A stretch of DNA of 51,430 nucleotides from an uncultured Clostridia bacterium (GCA_945876755.1 CAMCPM010000014.1:1-51430); one strand, 5' to 3'; counted from the stretch's first letter, positions 8,347 through 17,828 are shown. Translations and numbers: made by a program. Notes: generated by a model from the letters alone, not told the origin.

Positions 8347-8901
8347 TTAGCCGAAATATCTCTTGAGCAGACCTGCAAAGCCGCAGCCGTGTCTTGCTTC
8401 GTCCTTAGCCATCTCATGAACAGTATCGTGGATAGCGTCGAGGTTCATCTGCTTAGCCTTTGCAGCAAGCTTAAGCTTACCTTCGCAAGCGCCGTTTTCA
8501 GCCATAACTCTCATCTCAAGGTTCTTCTTTGTAGAAGGTGTTACTACATCGCCGAGAAGCTCTGCAAACTTAGCAGCGTGTTCAGCCTCTTCGTAAGCAG
8601 CCTTTTCATAGTACATACCGATTTCGGGATAGCCCTCACGGTGAGCAACTCTTGCCATAGCAAGATACATACCAACCTCTGTGCATTCACCCATGAAATT
8701 CTGGTTAAGACCCTCGATGATCTCAGCATCCGCACCCTCTTTACCGATACCTACGATATGCTCGCAAGCCCAGTTGAGCTTGTTTTCAACGACCTCGTTG
8801 AACTTTGAAGCAGGTGCCTTACACTGCGGACATTTGTAATCGGCGGGAAGATTTTCACCCTCATAAACATAACCACAGATTGAACATACAAATTTTTTCA
8901 T
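8347..8901 (-). CDS. rubrerythrin with N-terminal rubredoxin domain (reverse type)
   Basis: A 184-residue cytoplasmic non-haem iron protein that reduces peroxide and helps anaerobes survive oxygen. Residues 1-40 are a rubredoxin-like iron site with two Cys-x2-Cys pairs (CSIC and CPQC). Residues about 48-184 are the ferritin-like four-helix domain with the Glu and His ligands of the di-iron site, seen in EEAEH and DEARHG. The domain order is the reverse of classical rubrerythrin and matches the oxygen-induced reverse rubrerythrins of Clostridia. GGAGGA precedes the ATG. Two stacked promoters and a PerR-like box lie upstream, which fits peroxide-responsive control. It is a single-gene transcript. 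Confidence 0.93.
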   Translation of the reverse strand: MKKFVCSICGYVYEGENLPADYKCPQCKAPASKFNEVVENKLNWACEHIVGIGKEGADAEIIEGLNQNFMGECTEVGMYLAMARVAHREGYPEIGMYYEKAAYEEAEHAAKFAELLGDVVTPSTKKNLEMRVMAENGACEGKLKLAAKAKQMNLDAIHDTVHEMAKDEARHGCGFAGLLKRYFG

Positions 8902-8928
8902 TGAATTATCCTCCTCAAATAAAATTTG

Positions 8929-8965
8929 ATATACTAATTATAACATCTGAATTTTAAAGAGTCAA
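8929..8965 (-). promoter_or_regulatory. proximal rubrerythrin promoter overlapping a PerR-like box
   Basis: On the minus strand TTGACT (8960-8965) and TATAAT (8937-8942) are 17 bp apart. The -10 is embedded in TTATAATTAGTATAT (8929-8943), which matches 13 of 15 positions of the PerR box TTATAATNATTATAA family. A repressor bound there would block the promoter directly. The assignment to PerR is inference from the match and from the gene's role. Confidence 0.65.
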
Positions 8966-8986
8966 GCAGTTTTTGACTATGATTAA

Positions 8987-9015
8987 AGTATACCAAATAG
9001 GTACACTTTTGTCAA
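8987..9015 (-). promoter_or_regulatory. distal rubrerythrin promoter with an internal inverted repeat
   Basis: TTGACA (9010-9015) and TATACT (8987-8992) are 17 bp apart on the minus strand. The spacer carries GTGTACC-N5-GGTATAC (8989-9007), an inverted repeat with 6 of 7 matching positions, placed like an operator. The binding factor is unknown; the spacing resembles MarR or HxlR type sites. Confidence 0.55.
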
Positions 9016-9075
9016 GCGTCTAAAGCATACTAATTGTTACTTTTTAATGAAATAAATAATAAAATTGGATAATTC

Positions 9076-11427
9076 TTACTGCATTTGTGTTAATTTAAGG
9101 TAAATATTATTATTATCTGCCATTACAACAGCTTTGTCGCCTTTTTTTACCGTACCGTCCAGAATGTTCTTGGAAAGCATACTTTCAACGGTAGAAGTGA
9201 TTTTTCTCCGCAGCTTGCGTGCGCCCGTGCGGTCAAGCCCGTCTGAAACAAGCGCAGATATTGCTTCGTCGCTGAATTCAACCGATATTTCAAGCGCCTC
9301 GGCACGCTTCTGAAGTCCCGAAAGCATTTTTCGTGCAATATCTGAAAGCTCGTTTTTGCCAAGCTTTTTGAACACGATTATCTCGTCCATTCTTCCCACA
9401 AGTTCGGGACGAAATTTGCTGCGCACCGCTTTAAGCACGTCCGACTTTACTCCGCTTTCGTCTCCGGACGCACTTGCGAAACCAAGCGCATTTTTTTCGG
9501 TAACAAGCTCTGCTCCTACATTTGATGTGAGAATCACCACCGTACTTCGGAAGCTGACCTTTCTGCCCCTGTTATCAGTAAGAATACCGTCCTCCATAAT
9601 TTGCAGAAGAATGTTGTTTATATCGCTGTGCGCTTTTTCAATTTCGTCAAACAAAATTACACTGTATGGCTTTTTCCGAACCTTTTCGGTAAGCTGTCCG
9701 CCCTCCTCGCAGCCGACATATCCCGGAGGTGCCCCGATAAGCTTGCTTACACTGTGCTTTTCCATATATTCGGACATATCAAAGCGTATGAGCGCATTTT
9801 CAGTACCGAAAAGACATTCTGCAAGCGCCTTTGAAAGCTCAGTCTTTCCTGCTCCTGACGGTCCCGTAAAAAGAAAGCACCCCATAGGACGTGCAGGGTC
9901 TTTAAGTCCTGCGCGGCTTCGGCGAATAGCATCCGCAACTGCCGCAACTGCCTCGTCCTGACCTATTACACGCCGTTTCAGTTCGCTTTCAAGCTCCAGC
10001 AGACGTTTTCCCTCGCCGTCGGTAATTTTCGTTACCGGAATACCCGTTGAAGCCGAAATTACCTCGGCAATATTTTCTTCGGTAATGACCACCGGCTTCG
10101 CCTCGCTGTCGCTGTACCAGCTTGTATCGCCTGTTTTACGGCTTGAACGTGTGCGGCTCTCGGTCTGCTTTTCCAGCATTCTGCGCAGACTTTCCGCAAG
10201 CTCGCTTAATGTCTGCGGCGACTCCGAAGCTTTCATTCTCGCCCGTGAGGAAGCCTCGTCAATAAGGTCGATAGCCTTGTCCGGAAGAAACCTGTCGGGC
10301 AGATAGCGTACCGACATTTCAACCGCCGCCTTGACCGCACTGTCGGTTATAGTTACCCTGTGAAAATCCTCATAACAGTGCTTCAGACCTGAAATTATGC
10401 GAACAGCCTCCTGCTCGTCAGGCTCTTTTATAAGCACCTGCTGAAAACGGCGTTCAAGAGCGCTGTCCTTTTCAATTATTCTGCGGTATTCATCAAGAGT
10501 GGTCGCTCCGATTATCTGCAATTCGCCCCGTGCAAGCTGTGGCTTGAGAATGTTTGCTGCGTCAATTGCACCCTCCGCTGCTCCTGCTCCGACAATAGTG
10601 TGAAGCTCGTCTATAAAAAGGATAATATTTCCGTTTGCCGCAACCTCGTCAAGACACTGCTTTATGCGTTCCTCGAAATCGCCTCGGTACTTTGCTCCCG
10701 CAAGCATAGAAGTAAGGCTCAGCGAAAAAAGCTGCTTTCCCCTTATAGCGTCAGGGACCTTGCCCTCTGCAAGCATAACGGCAATACCCTCGGCAACAGC
10801 AGTTTTTCCAACGCCTGCTTCACCTACAAGGCAGGGATTGTTTTTTGTACGCCGCGATAAGATCTGTATGACCCGTTCAATTTCCTTTTCACGGCAAAAT
10901 ACAGGGTCAAAGCCCTTTTCACGGGCAGTTTTGGTCAGATCCCTGCCGTATTTTATAAGCGTGGGAGTTTTAGCAAATCCGCTTTGACTCCCCCCAGATG
11001 AAGCCGTACAAGCTACCGAAAGACGGCTCAGGCTTCCGCCTATCTCTTCAATAATGCGTACTGCTGTGCATTGTCCCTCCCTGAGAAGCGCCAGCAGAAG
11101 ATGCTCCGTACCTGCAAGCCGTCCGCCGCTTTCCGATGAAATAATAAAAGCTTGCTCAATAATCTTTTTAACATACGGAGTAGCTGCATCCTGTTCTACA
11201 ATGCAGGGCTCTCCACGTCCCACAAGCGCAGTTATCCTGCTGAGTACCGCTTCCTCTTTGATTCCGCACACCCTGAAAATCCCTGACGCAGTACAGCCCT
11301 GCTCGCTTATCAGCGAAAGCAGAAGATGTTCGCTTCCCATGTAGGTGTGACCAAGACGTCCAGCCTGAATAAATGCCTTGTTGATTACCGTATTTGCTTT
11401 TTTGGTAAAGCTTTCGAGATTATACAT
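9076..11427 (-). CDS. clpC: ClpC-type AAA+ unfoldase
   Basis: A 783-residue class I Clp ATPase that unfolds substrates for ClpP. It has two Clp-N repeats in the first 145 residues, AAA domain 1 with Walker A GEAGVGKT (about 202-209) and AAA domain 2 with GPSGAGKT (about 522-529). An LGF tripeptide in the NALGFAS segment sits where ClpP-docking loops lie. The linker between the AAA domains is short and has no clear UVR motif, so it could also be called ClpA/C-like. ATG 11427 starts the conserved Clp-N sequence and follows GAAAGG; the open frame upstream is not conserved-looking. Unlike the Bacillus arrangement, ctsR, mcsA and mcsB are not beside it. No clear promoter or strong terminator was found. 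Confidence 0.88.
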   Translation of the reverse strand: MYNLESFTKKANTVINKAFIQAGRLGHTYMGSEHLLLSLISEQGCTASGIFRVCGIKEEAVLSRITALVGRGEPCIVEQDAATPYVKKIIEQAFIISSESGGRLAGTEHLLLALLREGQCTAVRIIEEIGGSLSRLSVACTASSGGSQSGFAKTPTLIKYGRDLTKTAREKGFDPVFCREKEIERVIQILSRRTKNNPCLVGEAGVGKTAVAEGIAVMLAEGKVPDAIRGKQLFSLSLTSMLAGAKYRGDFEERIKQCLDEVAANGNIILFIDELHTIVGAGAAEGAIDAANILKPQLARGELQIIGATTLDEYRRIIEKDSALERRFQQVLIKEPDEQEAVRIISGLKHCYEDFHRVTITDSAVKAAVEMSVRYLPDRFLPDKAIDLIDEASSRARMKASESPQTLSELAESLRRMLEKQTESRTRSSRKTGDTSWYSDSEAKPVVITEENIAEVISASTGIPVTKITDGEGKRLLELESELKRRVIGQDEAVAAVADAIRRSRAGLKDPARPMGCFLFTGPSGAGKTELSKALAECLFGTENALIRFDMSEYMEKHSVSKLIGAPPGYVGCEEGGQLTEKVRKKPYSVILFDEIEKAHSDINNILLQIMEDGILTDNRGRKVSFRSTVVILTSNVGAELVTEKNALGFASASGDESGVKSDVLKAVRSKFRPELVGRMDEIIVFKKLGKNELSDIARKMLSGLQKRAEALEISVEFSDEAISALVSDGLDRTGARKLRRKITSTVESMLSKNILDGTVKKGDKAVVMADNNNIYLKLTQMQ

Positions 11428-11638
11428 ACGCTTTTCTGACCTTTCATTTAAACATATGTATATTATTGCACATCGGGACGGAAATATTTGTCGTATACGG
11501 TAAAATATTTTAAACAGCAAAATTTGTAACCAAATCCTGTATGATTCATAAAATGAACTATGAAAAGCCGAACGGAACGGCAAACGGCAGTTCTGAGGCT
11601 ATTCAGAATAATTACATCATATTAAGGAGAGTATCTTT

Positions 11639-11776
11639 ATGAACTGTGGATTTAACTTTGGCAATGGCAACTGCTGCTGGATCATCATCATCCTTCTCAT
11701 TATCTGGTTCTGCTGCGGCAACGGTTCAAACAACAACGACTGCGGATGCAACTGCAACTGCAACAATATCTGCTGA
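11639..11776 (+). CDS. 45-residue Cys/Asn-rich single-span membrane peptide
   Basis: A short gene with a good ribosome site (AAGGAGA, 8 nt before ATG) and its own terminator. The product has three parts: a Gly/Asn-rich N-terminus, a hydrophobic span at residues 14-24 flanked by Cys12-Cys13 and Cys25-Cys26, and an Asn-rich tail with a Cys-x-Cys-x-Cys-x-Cys run (35, 37, 39, 41) and terminal Cys45. That is 10 Cys in 45 residues. The paired Cys beside the span could be acylated or metal-binding, and the CxCxCxC run looks like a metal or disulfide site. I do not recognise a named family. It lies between clpC and sigK, divergent from clpC, so a role in stress or sporulation is possible but unproven. 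Confidence 0.7.
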   Translation: MNCGFNFGNGNCCWIIIILLIIWFCCGNGSNNNDCGCNCNCNNIC

Positions 11777-11847
11777 TTAAACAAAGCAAAATGTCCGAAT
11801 AAAGTTTACTTTACGGACAAAAAGCGGAATTGATCCGTGAACGAAAG

Positions 11848-11885
11848 AGCGCTCCGGCGTACCAAGTACGGCGGAGCGCTTAATT
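11848..11885 (+). terminator. strong hairpin terminator after the Cys-rich peptide gene
   Basis: A 15-bp stem with one mismatch (11848-11862 with 11866-11880, loop CAA) is followed by TAATTTCATTT. Another hairpin with GTCCG/CGGAC arms lies upstream at about 11793-11818 and lacks a T tract on this strand. Confidence 0.7.
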
Positions 11886-11982
11886 TCATTTCGGACACCT
11901 CCCGAAAAAAAAATAGAAAATATCCTTTCTGTAACAACGCCATAATTCGTTGCTGAACAACTGTGCGCTGTTATTTATTTAA

Positions 11983-12747
11983 TTATTTTTTGCTTTTGCC
12001 TGTTTCAAATATCGAGGTACGCTCATACTTCTTTTTAAGAGTCTGAAGCGCCTTTTTTTCTATTCTCGATACATATGAACGCGATATCCCCAGCGCATTG
12101 GCAACCTCTCTCTGAGTCAGCGGCTTGCAGCCGTAAAGTCCGTAACGGTGCTTGATAATGGTAATTTCACGTTCATCAAGACATTCATCAATAAAACGGT
12201 AAAGCTGTTCAGATTTTATGCTAAGGTCAATTTTTTCAACAATACCGTCATCCTCGGCAATGATATCTATAAGGGCGAGCTGGTTACCTTCTTTGTCAGT
12301 GTCAATAGGCTCGTCAAAATAGACATCTCCTGCGGACTTTTTCAGCGAACGGAAGTGCATTAAAATTTCATTTTCGATACAGCGGGAAGCATAGGTAGCG
12401 AAACGCGTCTTCTTGGTATAATCAAAGGTCGAAACTGCCTTGATGAGCCCGATAGTACCTATTGAAATAAGATCCTCCTGGTCGGTGGTAACGTTGTAAT
12501 ACTTTTTTATGATATGCGCCACAAGCCTAAGATTATGCTCAATAAGCTTGTTTCTCGCCGCAGAATCACCCTCCTGCATTTTGTGGAAGCATTCCTCTTC
12601 TTCGGCAGCTGAAAGCGGCTTTGGGAATACTCCGCCCGATTCAAGATGAAGCGCAAAAAAAAGCAGATTATCCAGTGCAAGATTTATCAGATCGGTAAAC
12701 ATTTCTATAACCATTTTCCCGACGGAAAATGCACTCCTTTCCGACAT
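11983..12747 (-). CDS. sigK: sporulation RNA polymerase sigma factor, sigma-K type
   Basis: About 254 residues. It directs late mother-cell transcription in endospore formation. The FPKPLS segment, the ARNKLIEHNLRLVAHI region 2, the DLISIGTIGLIKA core-binding segment, the RCIENEILMH motif and the region 4 helix-turn-helix GISRSYVSRIEKKAL all fit sigma-K. The N-terminal hydrophobic stretch resembles the pro-sequence of pro-sigma-K. Start is uncertain: ATG 12747 has GGAGG 8 nt upstream and is chosen, while ATG 12702 aligns best with known pro-sigma-K length but has a poor ribosome site. The coding sequence is continuous, so no skin-type element interrupts it. Sigma-E is the close alternative, but the pro-region and FPxPLS context favour sigma-K. 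Confidence 0.87.
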   Translation of the reverse strand: MSERSAFSVGKMVIEMFTDLINLALDNLLFFALHLESGGVFPKPLSAAEEEECFHKMQEGDSAARNKLIEHNLRLVAHIIKKYYNVTTDQEDLISIGTIGLIKAVSTFDYTKKTRFATYASRCIENEILMHFRSLKKSAGDVYFDEPIDTDKEGNQLALIDIIAEDDGIVEKIDLSIKSEQLYRFIDECLDEREITIIKHRYGLYGCKPLTQREVANALGISRSYVSRIEKKALQTLKKKYERTSIFETGKSKK

Positions 12748-12923
12748 TCTGTAAGCCTCCGCTGTTATCTCAGGGAAACCTTTTATGTTTAAACTTATGC
12801 CGGAGCAGGAATGTCCTATGCAGCGCCATACAAATATTGTACATAAAATAATCACAAGCTGTATAAAAACATATGCTATAATTTTTTATAGATTTTATTT
12901 AATGTCGGAAGGACAGCTATAAA

Positions 12924-13631
12924 ATGAAAAAAGATGTGATAATAAAATCTTTTAAAGCGGCTTTCCCTTATACGCTGCCGATATTTGCAGGCTTTTGGTT
13001 TCTGGGGCTTACCTATGGAATTTACATGAACGTTTCCGGATTCAGCTTCTGGTATCCTATGCTGATGAGTCTTACTATTTTTGCAGGCTCGGCTGAATTT
13101 GTTGCAGTAAATATGCTGATGGGTGCGTTTGATCCGCTTCAGGCGCTTGCCATGACGCTTATGATAAACGCAAGACATCTTTTCTACGGCATATCAATGC
13201 TGGACAAGTACCGCGGCACAGGTAAATTTAAACCGTACCTAATTTTCGGTATGTGCGACGAAAGCTTTTCTATCAACTGTACTGCCGAAGTTCCCGAAGG
13301 AGCCGACAAGGGCTGGTTTATGTTTTTTGTAACCCTGATCAATCATTTTTACTGGTTTTCCGGTTCGACTCTCGGCGGAATTTTCGGTTCACTGATAAAG
13401 TTTGATACCGAAGGTCTTGAGTTTGTTATGACGGCAATGTTCGTGGTAATTTTTCTGGAACAATGGCTCAAAGAAAAAAATCATACAAGCTCGCTCATCG
13501 GGTTAGGAATATCGCTTCTCTGCCTGATAGCATTCGGCTCGGACGGCTTTATAATACCTGCAATGCTTGCTATCCTTGCGGTACTTACACTTGTTCGCAA
13601 GCCGCTTGAAAAGGACGGTGACGCCGCATGA
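12924..13631 (+). CDS. azlC: AzlC family branched-chain amino acid export permease
   Basis: A 235-residue inner-membrane protein, the large subunit of the AzlCD exporter for branched-chain amino acids and their analogues. The family signature is seen in the segment around [13 protein letters not shown] and in INARHLFYG. Several hydrophobic segments follow to the C-terminus. A TGCTATAAT extended -10 at 12874-12882 may serve as promoter. The stop overlaps the azlD start by 4 bp (ATGA), which indicates translational coupling. Length is normal for the family. Confidence 0.9.
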   Translation: MKKDVIIKSFKAAFPYTLPIFAGFWFLGLTYGIYMNVSGFSFWYPMLMSLTIFAGSAEFVAVNMLMGAFDPLQALAMTLMINARHLFYGISMLDKYRGTGKFKPYLIFGMCDESFSINCTAEVPEGADKGWFMFFVTLINHFYWFSGSTLGGIFGSLIKFDTEGLEFVMTAMFVVIFLEQWLKEKNHTSSLIGLGISLLCLIAFGSDGFIIPAMLAILAVLTLVRKPLEKDGDAA

Positions 13632-13954
13632 CTCTTACTCAGGAAATAATTACGATACTTATGGTGATTCTGGGTACAGTTACGACCCGTTTTCTGCCGT
13701 TCATAGTTTTTCCGTCAGGTAAACCCGTGCCGAAATATGTAAAATATCTGGGCAAGATCCTGCCTGCCGCAGTATTCGGGCTTCTTGTCGTGTACAGCCT
13801 TAAAAACGTCGATATATTATCCGGAGGTCATGGAATTCCCGAACTTATATCAATTACAGTCGTTGTTCTGCTTCATCTTTGGAAAAGACAAATGCTGCTT
13901 TCGATTGCAGGCGGAACGGTCTGCTATATGCTTCTTGTTCAATTTGTATTTTAA
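13628..13954 (+). CDS. azlD: AzlD family branched-chain amino acid transport subunit
   Basis: A 108-residue membrane protein with four predicted spans, the small partner of AzlC. It shows the early TRFLPF segment typical of AzlD and a [13 protein letters not shown] span. Its ATG overlaps the azlC stop. The FNT gene begins 24 nt after the stop, so the three transporters form one transcript. Confidence 0.9.
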   Translation: MTLTQEIITILMVILGTVTTRFLPFIVFPSGKPVPKYVKYLGKILPAAVFGLLVVYSLKNVDILSGGHGIPELISITVVVLLHLWKRQMLLSIAGGTVCYMLLVQFVF

Positions 13955-13978
13955 TGCGGAAAGGAGTACATTTTTCTT

Positions 13979-14602
13979 ATGAAACGTTTTGCTGATATTT
14001 TTCTGCGCGCCCTGCTGACCGGATTTGCAATAGGCATCGGCGGCGTTGTATACCTGTCCTGTGAAAACAAATATATAGGCTCTTTTCTTTTCGGAACAGG
14101 TCTGTTTGTGATATTGTCATTCGGCTTTAACCTCTTTACGGGAAAAGTCGGCTACGCCGTTGAAAACAAGCTGTCATACCTGCTTGACCTCGCCGTCATA
14201 TGGCTCGGAAATCTTGCAGGCACATATATTATGGGTATTATGATTCTATGTACAAGAATATCTCCCGCAATTTCGGAAAAAGCCGCTGCCATCTGCGAAG
14301 CTAAGCTTTCAGACTCGCTGCCAAGCATTTTCATTCTTGCTTTTTTCTGCGGAATGTTAATGTTCATTGCAGCTGACGGCTATAAAAATATTACTTCGTC
14401 AATAGGAAAAATGCTTGCGGTTTTCCTGCCTGTTATGGTGTTTATTCTCAGCGGATATGAACACTGCGTTGCAAATATGTTTTACTTTACGGCAGCAAAG
14501 GTATGGTCACCGAACACATTGTTTTATCTTATTGTAATGACGTTAGGAAACGCCGCAGGCGGTATATTTATTCCGCTGGTAAGAAAAGCGTTCAGAAATT
14601 AA
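13979..14602 (+). CDS. formate/nitrite transporter (FNT) family channel
   Basis: A 207-residue integral membrane protein of the FNT family, pentameric channels for formate, nitrite, hydrosulfide or related small anions. The family signature is the segment GYEHCVANMFYF, with the conserved Glu-His and Asn. Asn-Leu-Phe-Thr-Gly in FGFNLFTG fits the other FNT half-repeat. At 207 residues it is shorter than the usual 250-280, and the loops appear trimmed rather than a span lost. AAAGGAG precedes the ATG. In a fermenting anaerobe formate is the likely substrate, but the sequence does not decide it. It follows azlCD and ends at a terminator. Confidence 0.87.
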   Translation: MKRFADIFLRALLTGFAIGIGGVVYLSCENKYIGSFLFGTGLFVILSFGFNLFTGKVGYAVENKLSYLLDLAVIWLGNLAGTYIMGIMILCTRISPAISEKAAAICEAKLSDSLPSIFILAFFCGMLMFIAADGYKNITSSIGKMLAVFLPVMVFILSGYEHCVANMFYFTAAKVWSPNTLFYLIVMTLGNAAGGIFIPLVRKAFRN

Positions 14603-14609
14603 ATAAAAA

Positions 14610-14646
14610 GCTGTTCAGAGTTTTAATGCTCCGAACAGCCTTTTTT
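14610..14646 (+). terminator. terminator between convergent FNT and deacetylase genes
   Basis: GCTGTTC-a-GAG pairs with CTC-c-GAACAGC and is followed by TTTTTT. The A-run before the stem lets it also serve the minus-strand deacetylase gene, whose stop codon overlaps the T tract. Confidence 0.85.
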
Positions 14647-15268
14647 ATTTGCAGTAAACATTGGTATAAATCACATTACGCTTAGGAATAATTCCGCATT
14701 TTTCAAAAAGCTCCGATACGGTCACAAGCTCGTATCCGTCAGCTTTAAGCTTTGGAATAAGCATATCCAGCGCGTCGACTGTGCGGAAATTCCCCTCCAT
14801 GTCATGCAGAAGAATAACCGTGCCGTCGCTGACCTGCTCCATAATTCTTTTACAGCGTTCCTCGGCGGAAACCTCATCATTGTAGTCCTCAGCACCTACT
14901 CCGCATATAAACGTCAGGTCAATAGTATCAAACATAGTTTGATTATAGGCAATATACGGCGGTCGGAAAAACTTCGGACGTCTGCCGACAACAGCTTCGA
15001 TTTTATCGGATGTAAATTTTATTTCCTCGGAAATATCATCGGGATCCATTTCCGTCATAACGGAATGTGTTTGCGAATGGTTTTCAATTTCACATCCCAT
15101 TTCCACAGCACGGCGCATTGAACCTTCGCTTTCGGGAGTAATATTATTTCCGACCACAAAAAAGCTTGCAGTTACACCGTGCTTTTTCAGAATATCAAGT
15201 ACCTGCAAAGTGGTCGTAGTGTTAGGTCCGTCATCAAATGTAAGTGCAGCAAGCTTTTTCGTGTTCAT
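14645..15268 (-). CDS. polysaccharide deacetylase (CE4 family)
   Basis: A 207-residue NodB-homology protein expected to remove N- or O-acetyl groups from peptidoglycan, chitin or xylan. The CE4 motifs are present: TFDDGP (catalytic and metal Asp), HSQTH (metal His pair), RPPY and LLHD near the end. There is no signal peptide or membrane anchor, so it may be cytoplasmic or exported in an unusual way; many small clostridial members are like this. A ribosome site AAGGAAG precedes the ATG at 15268. It is a monocistronic gene with its own promoter. Confidence 0.88.
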   Translation of the reverse strand: MNTKKLAALTFDDGPNTTTTLQVLDILKKHGVTASFFVVGNNITPESEGSMRRAVEMGCEIENHSQTHSVMTEMDPDDISEEIKFTSDKIEAVVGRRPKFFRPPYIAYNQTMFDTIDLTFICGVGAEDYNDEVSAEERCKRIMEQVSDGTVILLHDMEGNFRTVDALDMLIPKLKADGYELVTVSELFEKCGIIPKRNVIYTNVYCK

Positions 15269-15334
15269 AAAAATACTTCCTTTTTATTTTAAAATAATTT
15301 GTTCTGTTGCGCTGATAGTAAAAATACCTTTTTA

Positions 15335-15363
15335 ATTATACAACATAAAAACATTTTCTGCAA
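15335..15363 (-). promoter_or_regulatory. promoter for the polysaccharide deacetylase gene
   Basis: A perfect TATAAT (15335-15340 on the minus strand) lies 17 bp from TTGCAG (15358-15363), a weak -35. It is divergent from the lipoprotein promoter at 15439. Confidence 0.55.
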
Positions 15364-15438
15364 CGGTTACACAAAATTTTCATTTTTCCACTGAATGTTA
15401 CAGTTTGGTTTTATGGTATTACAAAATGGTTAATTATA

Positions 15439-15467
15439 TTGAAATTGTTTTTTAACAGTGATATACT
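15439..15467 (+). promoter_or_regulatory. sigma-A promoter for the 767-residue lipoprotein
   Basis: TTGAAA (15439-15444) and TATACT (15462-15467) with a 17-bp spacer. The start codon is about 26 nt below the expected transcription start. Confidence 0.75.
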
Positions 15468-15499
15468 TTCAGTAACATCAACGGAAAGGGGTACGACCT

Positions 15500-17803
15500 A
15501 TGAAAAAATACAAATTGCTTGTTACTGCGCTTTTGCTTACATCAATGCTTGCAGGATGTGCAAAGAATACGGAAAATGAAAATACGGACAGCATAGCCAG
15601 CACAGCCGATACTTCTGCTGCCGAAGTTACTACAGCAGCGCTTACTGAAGCTCCTGCCGAATCCACAGCAGAAACTACCGTTACCGAAACTGAAACAGTT
15701 TTACCCGAAGAAGAAACGTTCAGCCTGAAAAATCTTACCTCCGAGGAAAAACGTGAAATCGTCAAAAAGCTTCTTGAAAAGAAAAACGGCAGCGGAAAAT
15801 ACATATTTAATCAAAACGCCAGTGCCTCTTTGTTCCGCGTTGTGTCTTCCGACGAATTTTCTGTAAGCACCGCCTTTGAAGCGGACCTTTACAGAGAATC
15901 AACAAATCTTCTCTGCACAGAAGATGAGGACCGAAATTCGTTCAATTCCGCAATTGCCGCCACGAAATGGGGCAGGTATGCAGACGATATGTCAGCATAT
16001 GATATTTGGGAATCAAATGTCAAAATAAAGGTCAAGGCAGACGAAAAGCTTGACCCCGAAATCGTCAGCATCACGCAAAGCTATACAATTAACGATCTGA
16101 GCTTCAACGCCTTTGTAAGCAAAAACAAATCGGGTAATTTCGATGTTATCATAGACCCTGCTTATATGTACGAAATTCCTGTGCCGATCTACATAAAAAA
16201 TTTTGAATACAACATCAACGGCATTGACGCTCTGATGGACTCGGTTTCATTTACCGCCGACAAGCTTAACGGCGAATTCAATTACAGCGACTATGTCTAC
16301 GCCGCCGTAACCGTTGACAGCCTTACCGTTTCCTGCGACAGTCTCGGCAATAATTATTCTCATGCGCCGAAGATAACTTCCTTTGAGGTACTTTATGAAA
16401 ATGCAGCGGAAGCCATAAGCAGCACCGAGCTTCTGAAAAAGTTTGACGCAAAAAATGACGGTTCAGCAGCAGTTTATAATACTCTCACTGACAACATTAA
16501 GCTGTTCATGGGTGAGGATATCATGGGCGTAAACCTTATCGACCTTGACTTTGACGGCACGCCCGAACTTCTTGTTACGAGAACCGTTCAGGACGAAATT
16601 GGCGACGGTATTGGCGAATGTGCAGATGTTGACATATACTCCATAAATGACGGCAAGCTAAACCTTATCGACACGCTTTACAACTCTAAGACAAACATTT
16701 ATCAGACCGGAAATATCATAGGCTTAAAGACTAACGACAAGCTTGAAAAAGAATGGTTTACCATGTCCCGAAAGAATGTCAAAACGGGTGAAAATCAAGC
16801 CGTTGACTACCTGTTTAAGCTTAAAGACGGCAAGCTTGAATACACAGAGGTATTCAGAAGCGAGGTCGTTTCATACAAACCTGAGAGCGATGCTCCCGGA
16901 GAGATAAACTACTACTTCTACGGAGAAAAGCTTGAATTTGATTCCTATGAAGGTCCGCACCCGTACGATTCGGACGACCCTTGGACGTATTATTCATGGA
17001 ACGGCATAACCGCCACATTCGGCGAGTGGGAGCTGTGGGGCTTTATCCGCCAGAAATACTGCGAGGGTATTGAGCAGTCATTCAACCTTTACAGCAGCTG
17101 GCTTTCTGTATTCAATGCTTATGAAGACTGCGAAAAACTCACATTAAACGAGCGGACGATGAAGTACAAGCTTGCATATCTTGTGGACTCGTTCTATTAC
17201 GGCGAATACAACCCTGCCAAAATGGAGTATAAATACTGGTTTTTGGGCGATTACGCAAAGCCCGTTATTTACCTTTACCCCGAAGAAAAGACGGACATTT
17301 CGGTAAAAGTTGAACTTGATGGCGGCGCGCTCACCTGCACATATCCCGACTACCGCGACGGCTGGAACGTTACCGCTTATCCCGACGGAACAATTATAGA
17401 CAATACCGATGGAGAAGAATACTACTGTCTCTACTGGGAGGGCGTAGGCAAGTCCGACTGGGATATGTCAAAGGGCTTTGTTGTCAAGCGTGAGGACACC
17501 GCCGATTTCCTGCGGAGCAAGCTTAAAGAGATAGGTCTTACTCCGAGAGAAAGCAACGAATTCATCATTTATTGGCTGCCGGAGCTTATGAAAAACGAAT
17601 GCAACCTTATCACATTCCAGACAACGCAGTATGAAAAAAATGCTGTCCTGGACATTGACCCTGTCCCTGACAGCATACTAAGAATTTTTATGGTTTATGA
17701 GCCGTGCAGTGAAGATACCGAAATTGAGCCGCAGGAGTTTGAACCCTTTGAAAGAAACGGCTTTACGGTAATTGAATGGGGAGGAAGCCGCGGAAACTCT
17801 TAA
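15500..17803 (+). CDS. large surface lipoprotein with KPVIYLYP-type C-terminal domain
   Basis: A 767-residue exported lipoprotein. The signal peptide ends in the lipobox LAGC (Cys20). It is followed by a Thr/Ser/Glu/Ala-rich linker (about 21-75) that would hold the protein off the membrane. The middle part is not recognised; a DLDFDGTPELLV segment resembles the EF-hand-like or FG-GAP-type repeats found in many clostridial lipoproteins. The C-terminus, from KPVIYLYPEEKT to FMVYEP, is a compact domain that I have seen at the ends of other Firmicutes secreted proteins, of unknown role. GGAAAGGGG precedes ATG 15500. The gene is alone behind its own promoter and converges on the next lipoprotein. 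Confidence 0.75.
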   Translation: MKKYKLLVTALLLTSMLAGCAKNTENENTDSIASTADTSAAEVTTAALTEAPAESTAETTVTETETVLPEEETFSLKNLTSEEKREIVKKLLEKKNGSGKYIFNQNASASLFRVVSSDEFSVSTAFEADLYRESTNLLCTEDEDRNSFNSAIAATKWGRYADDMSAYDIWESNVKIKVKADEKLDPEIVSITQSYTINDLSFNAFVSKNKSGNFDVIIDPAYMYEIPVPIYIKNFEYNINGIDALMDSVSFTADKLNGEFNYSDYVYAAVTVDSLTVSCDSLGNNYSHAPKITSFEVLYENAAEAISSTELLKKFDAKNDGSAAVYNTLTDNIKLFMGEDIMGVNLIDLDFDGTPELLVTRTVQDEIGDGIGECADVDIYSINDGKLNLIDTLYNSKTNIYQTGNIIGLKTNDKLEKEWFTMSRKNVKTGENQAVDYLFKLKDGKLEYTEVFRSEVVSYKPESDAPGEINYYFYGEKLEFDSYEGPHPYDSDDPWTYYSWNGITATFGEWELWGFIRQKYCEGIEQSFNLYSSWLSVFNAYEDCEKLTLNERTMKYKLAYLVDSFYYGEYNPAKMEYKYWFLGDYAKPVIYLYPEEKTDISVKVELDGGALTCTYPDYRDGWNVTAYPDGTIIDNTDGEEYYCLYWEGVGKSDWDMSKGFVVKREDTADFLRSKLKEIGLTPRESNEFIIYWLPELMKNECNLITFQTTQYEKNAVLDIDPVPDSILRIFMVYEPCSEDTEIEPQEFEPFERNGFTVIEWGGSRGNS

Positions 17804-17813
17804 CCGCGGCTTT
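17785..17813 (+). terminator. GC-rich hairpin spanning the lipoprotein stop codon
   Basis: AAGCCGCGG (17785-17793) pairs with CCGCGGCTT, enclosing a loop that contains the end of the coding sequence. The T tract is only three bases, so it may be a weak terminator or a stability element. Confidence 0.45.
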
Positions 17814-17828
17814 CAGCCTTAATTCCTA

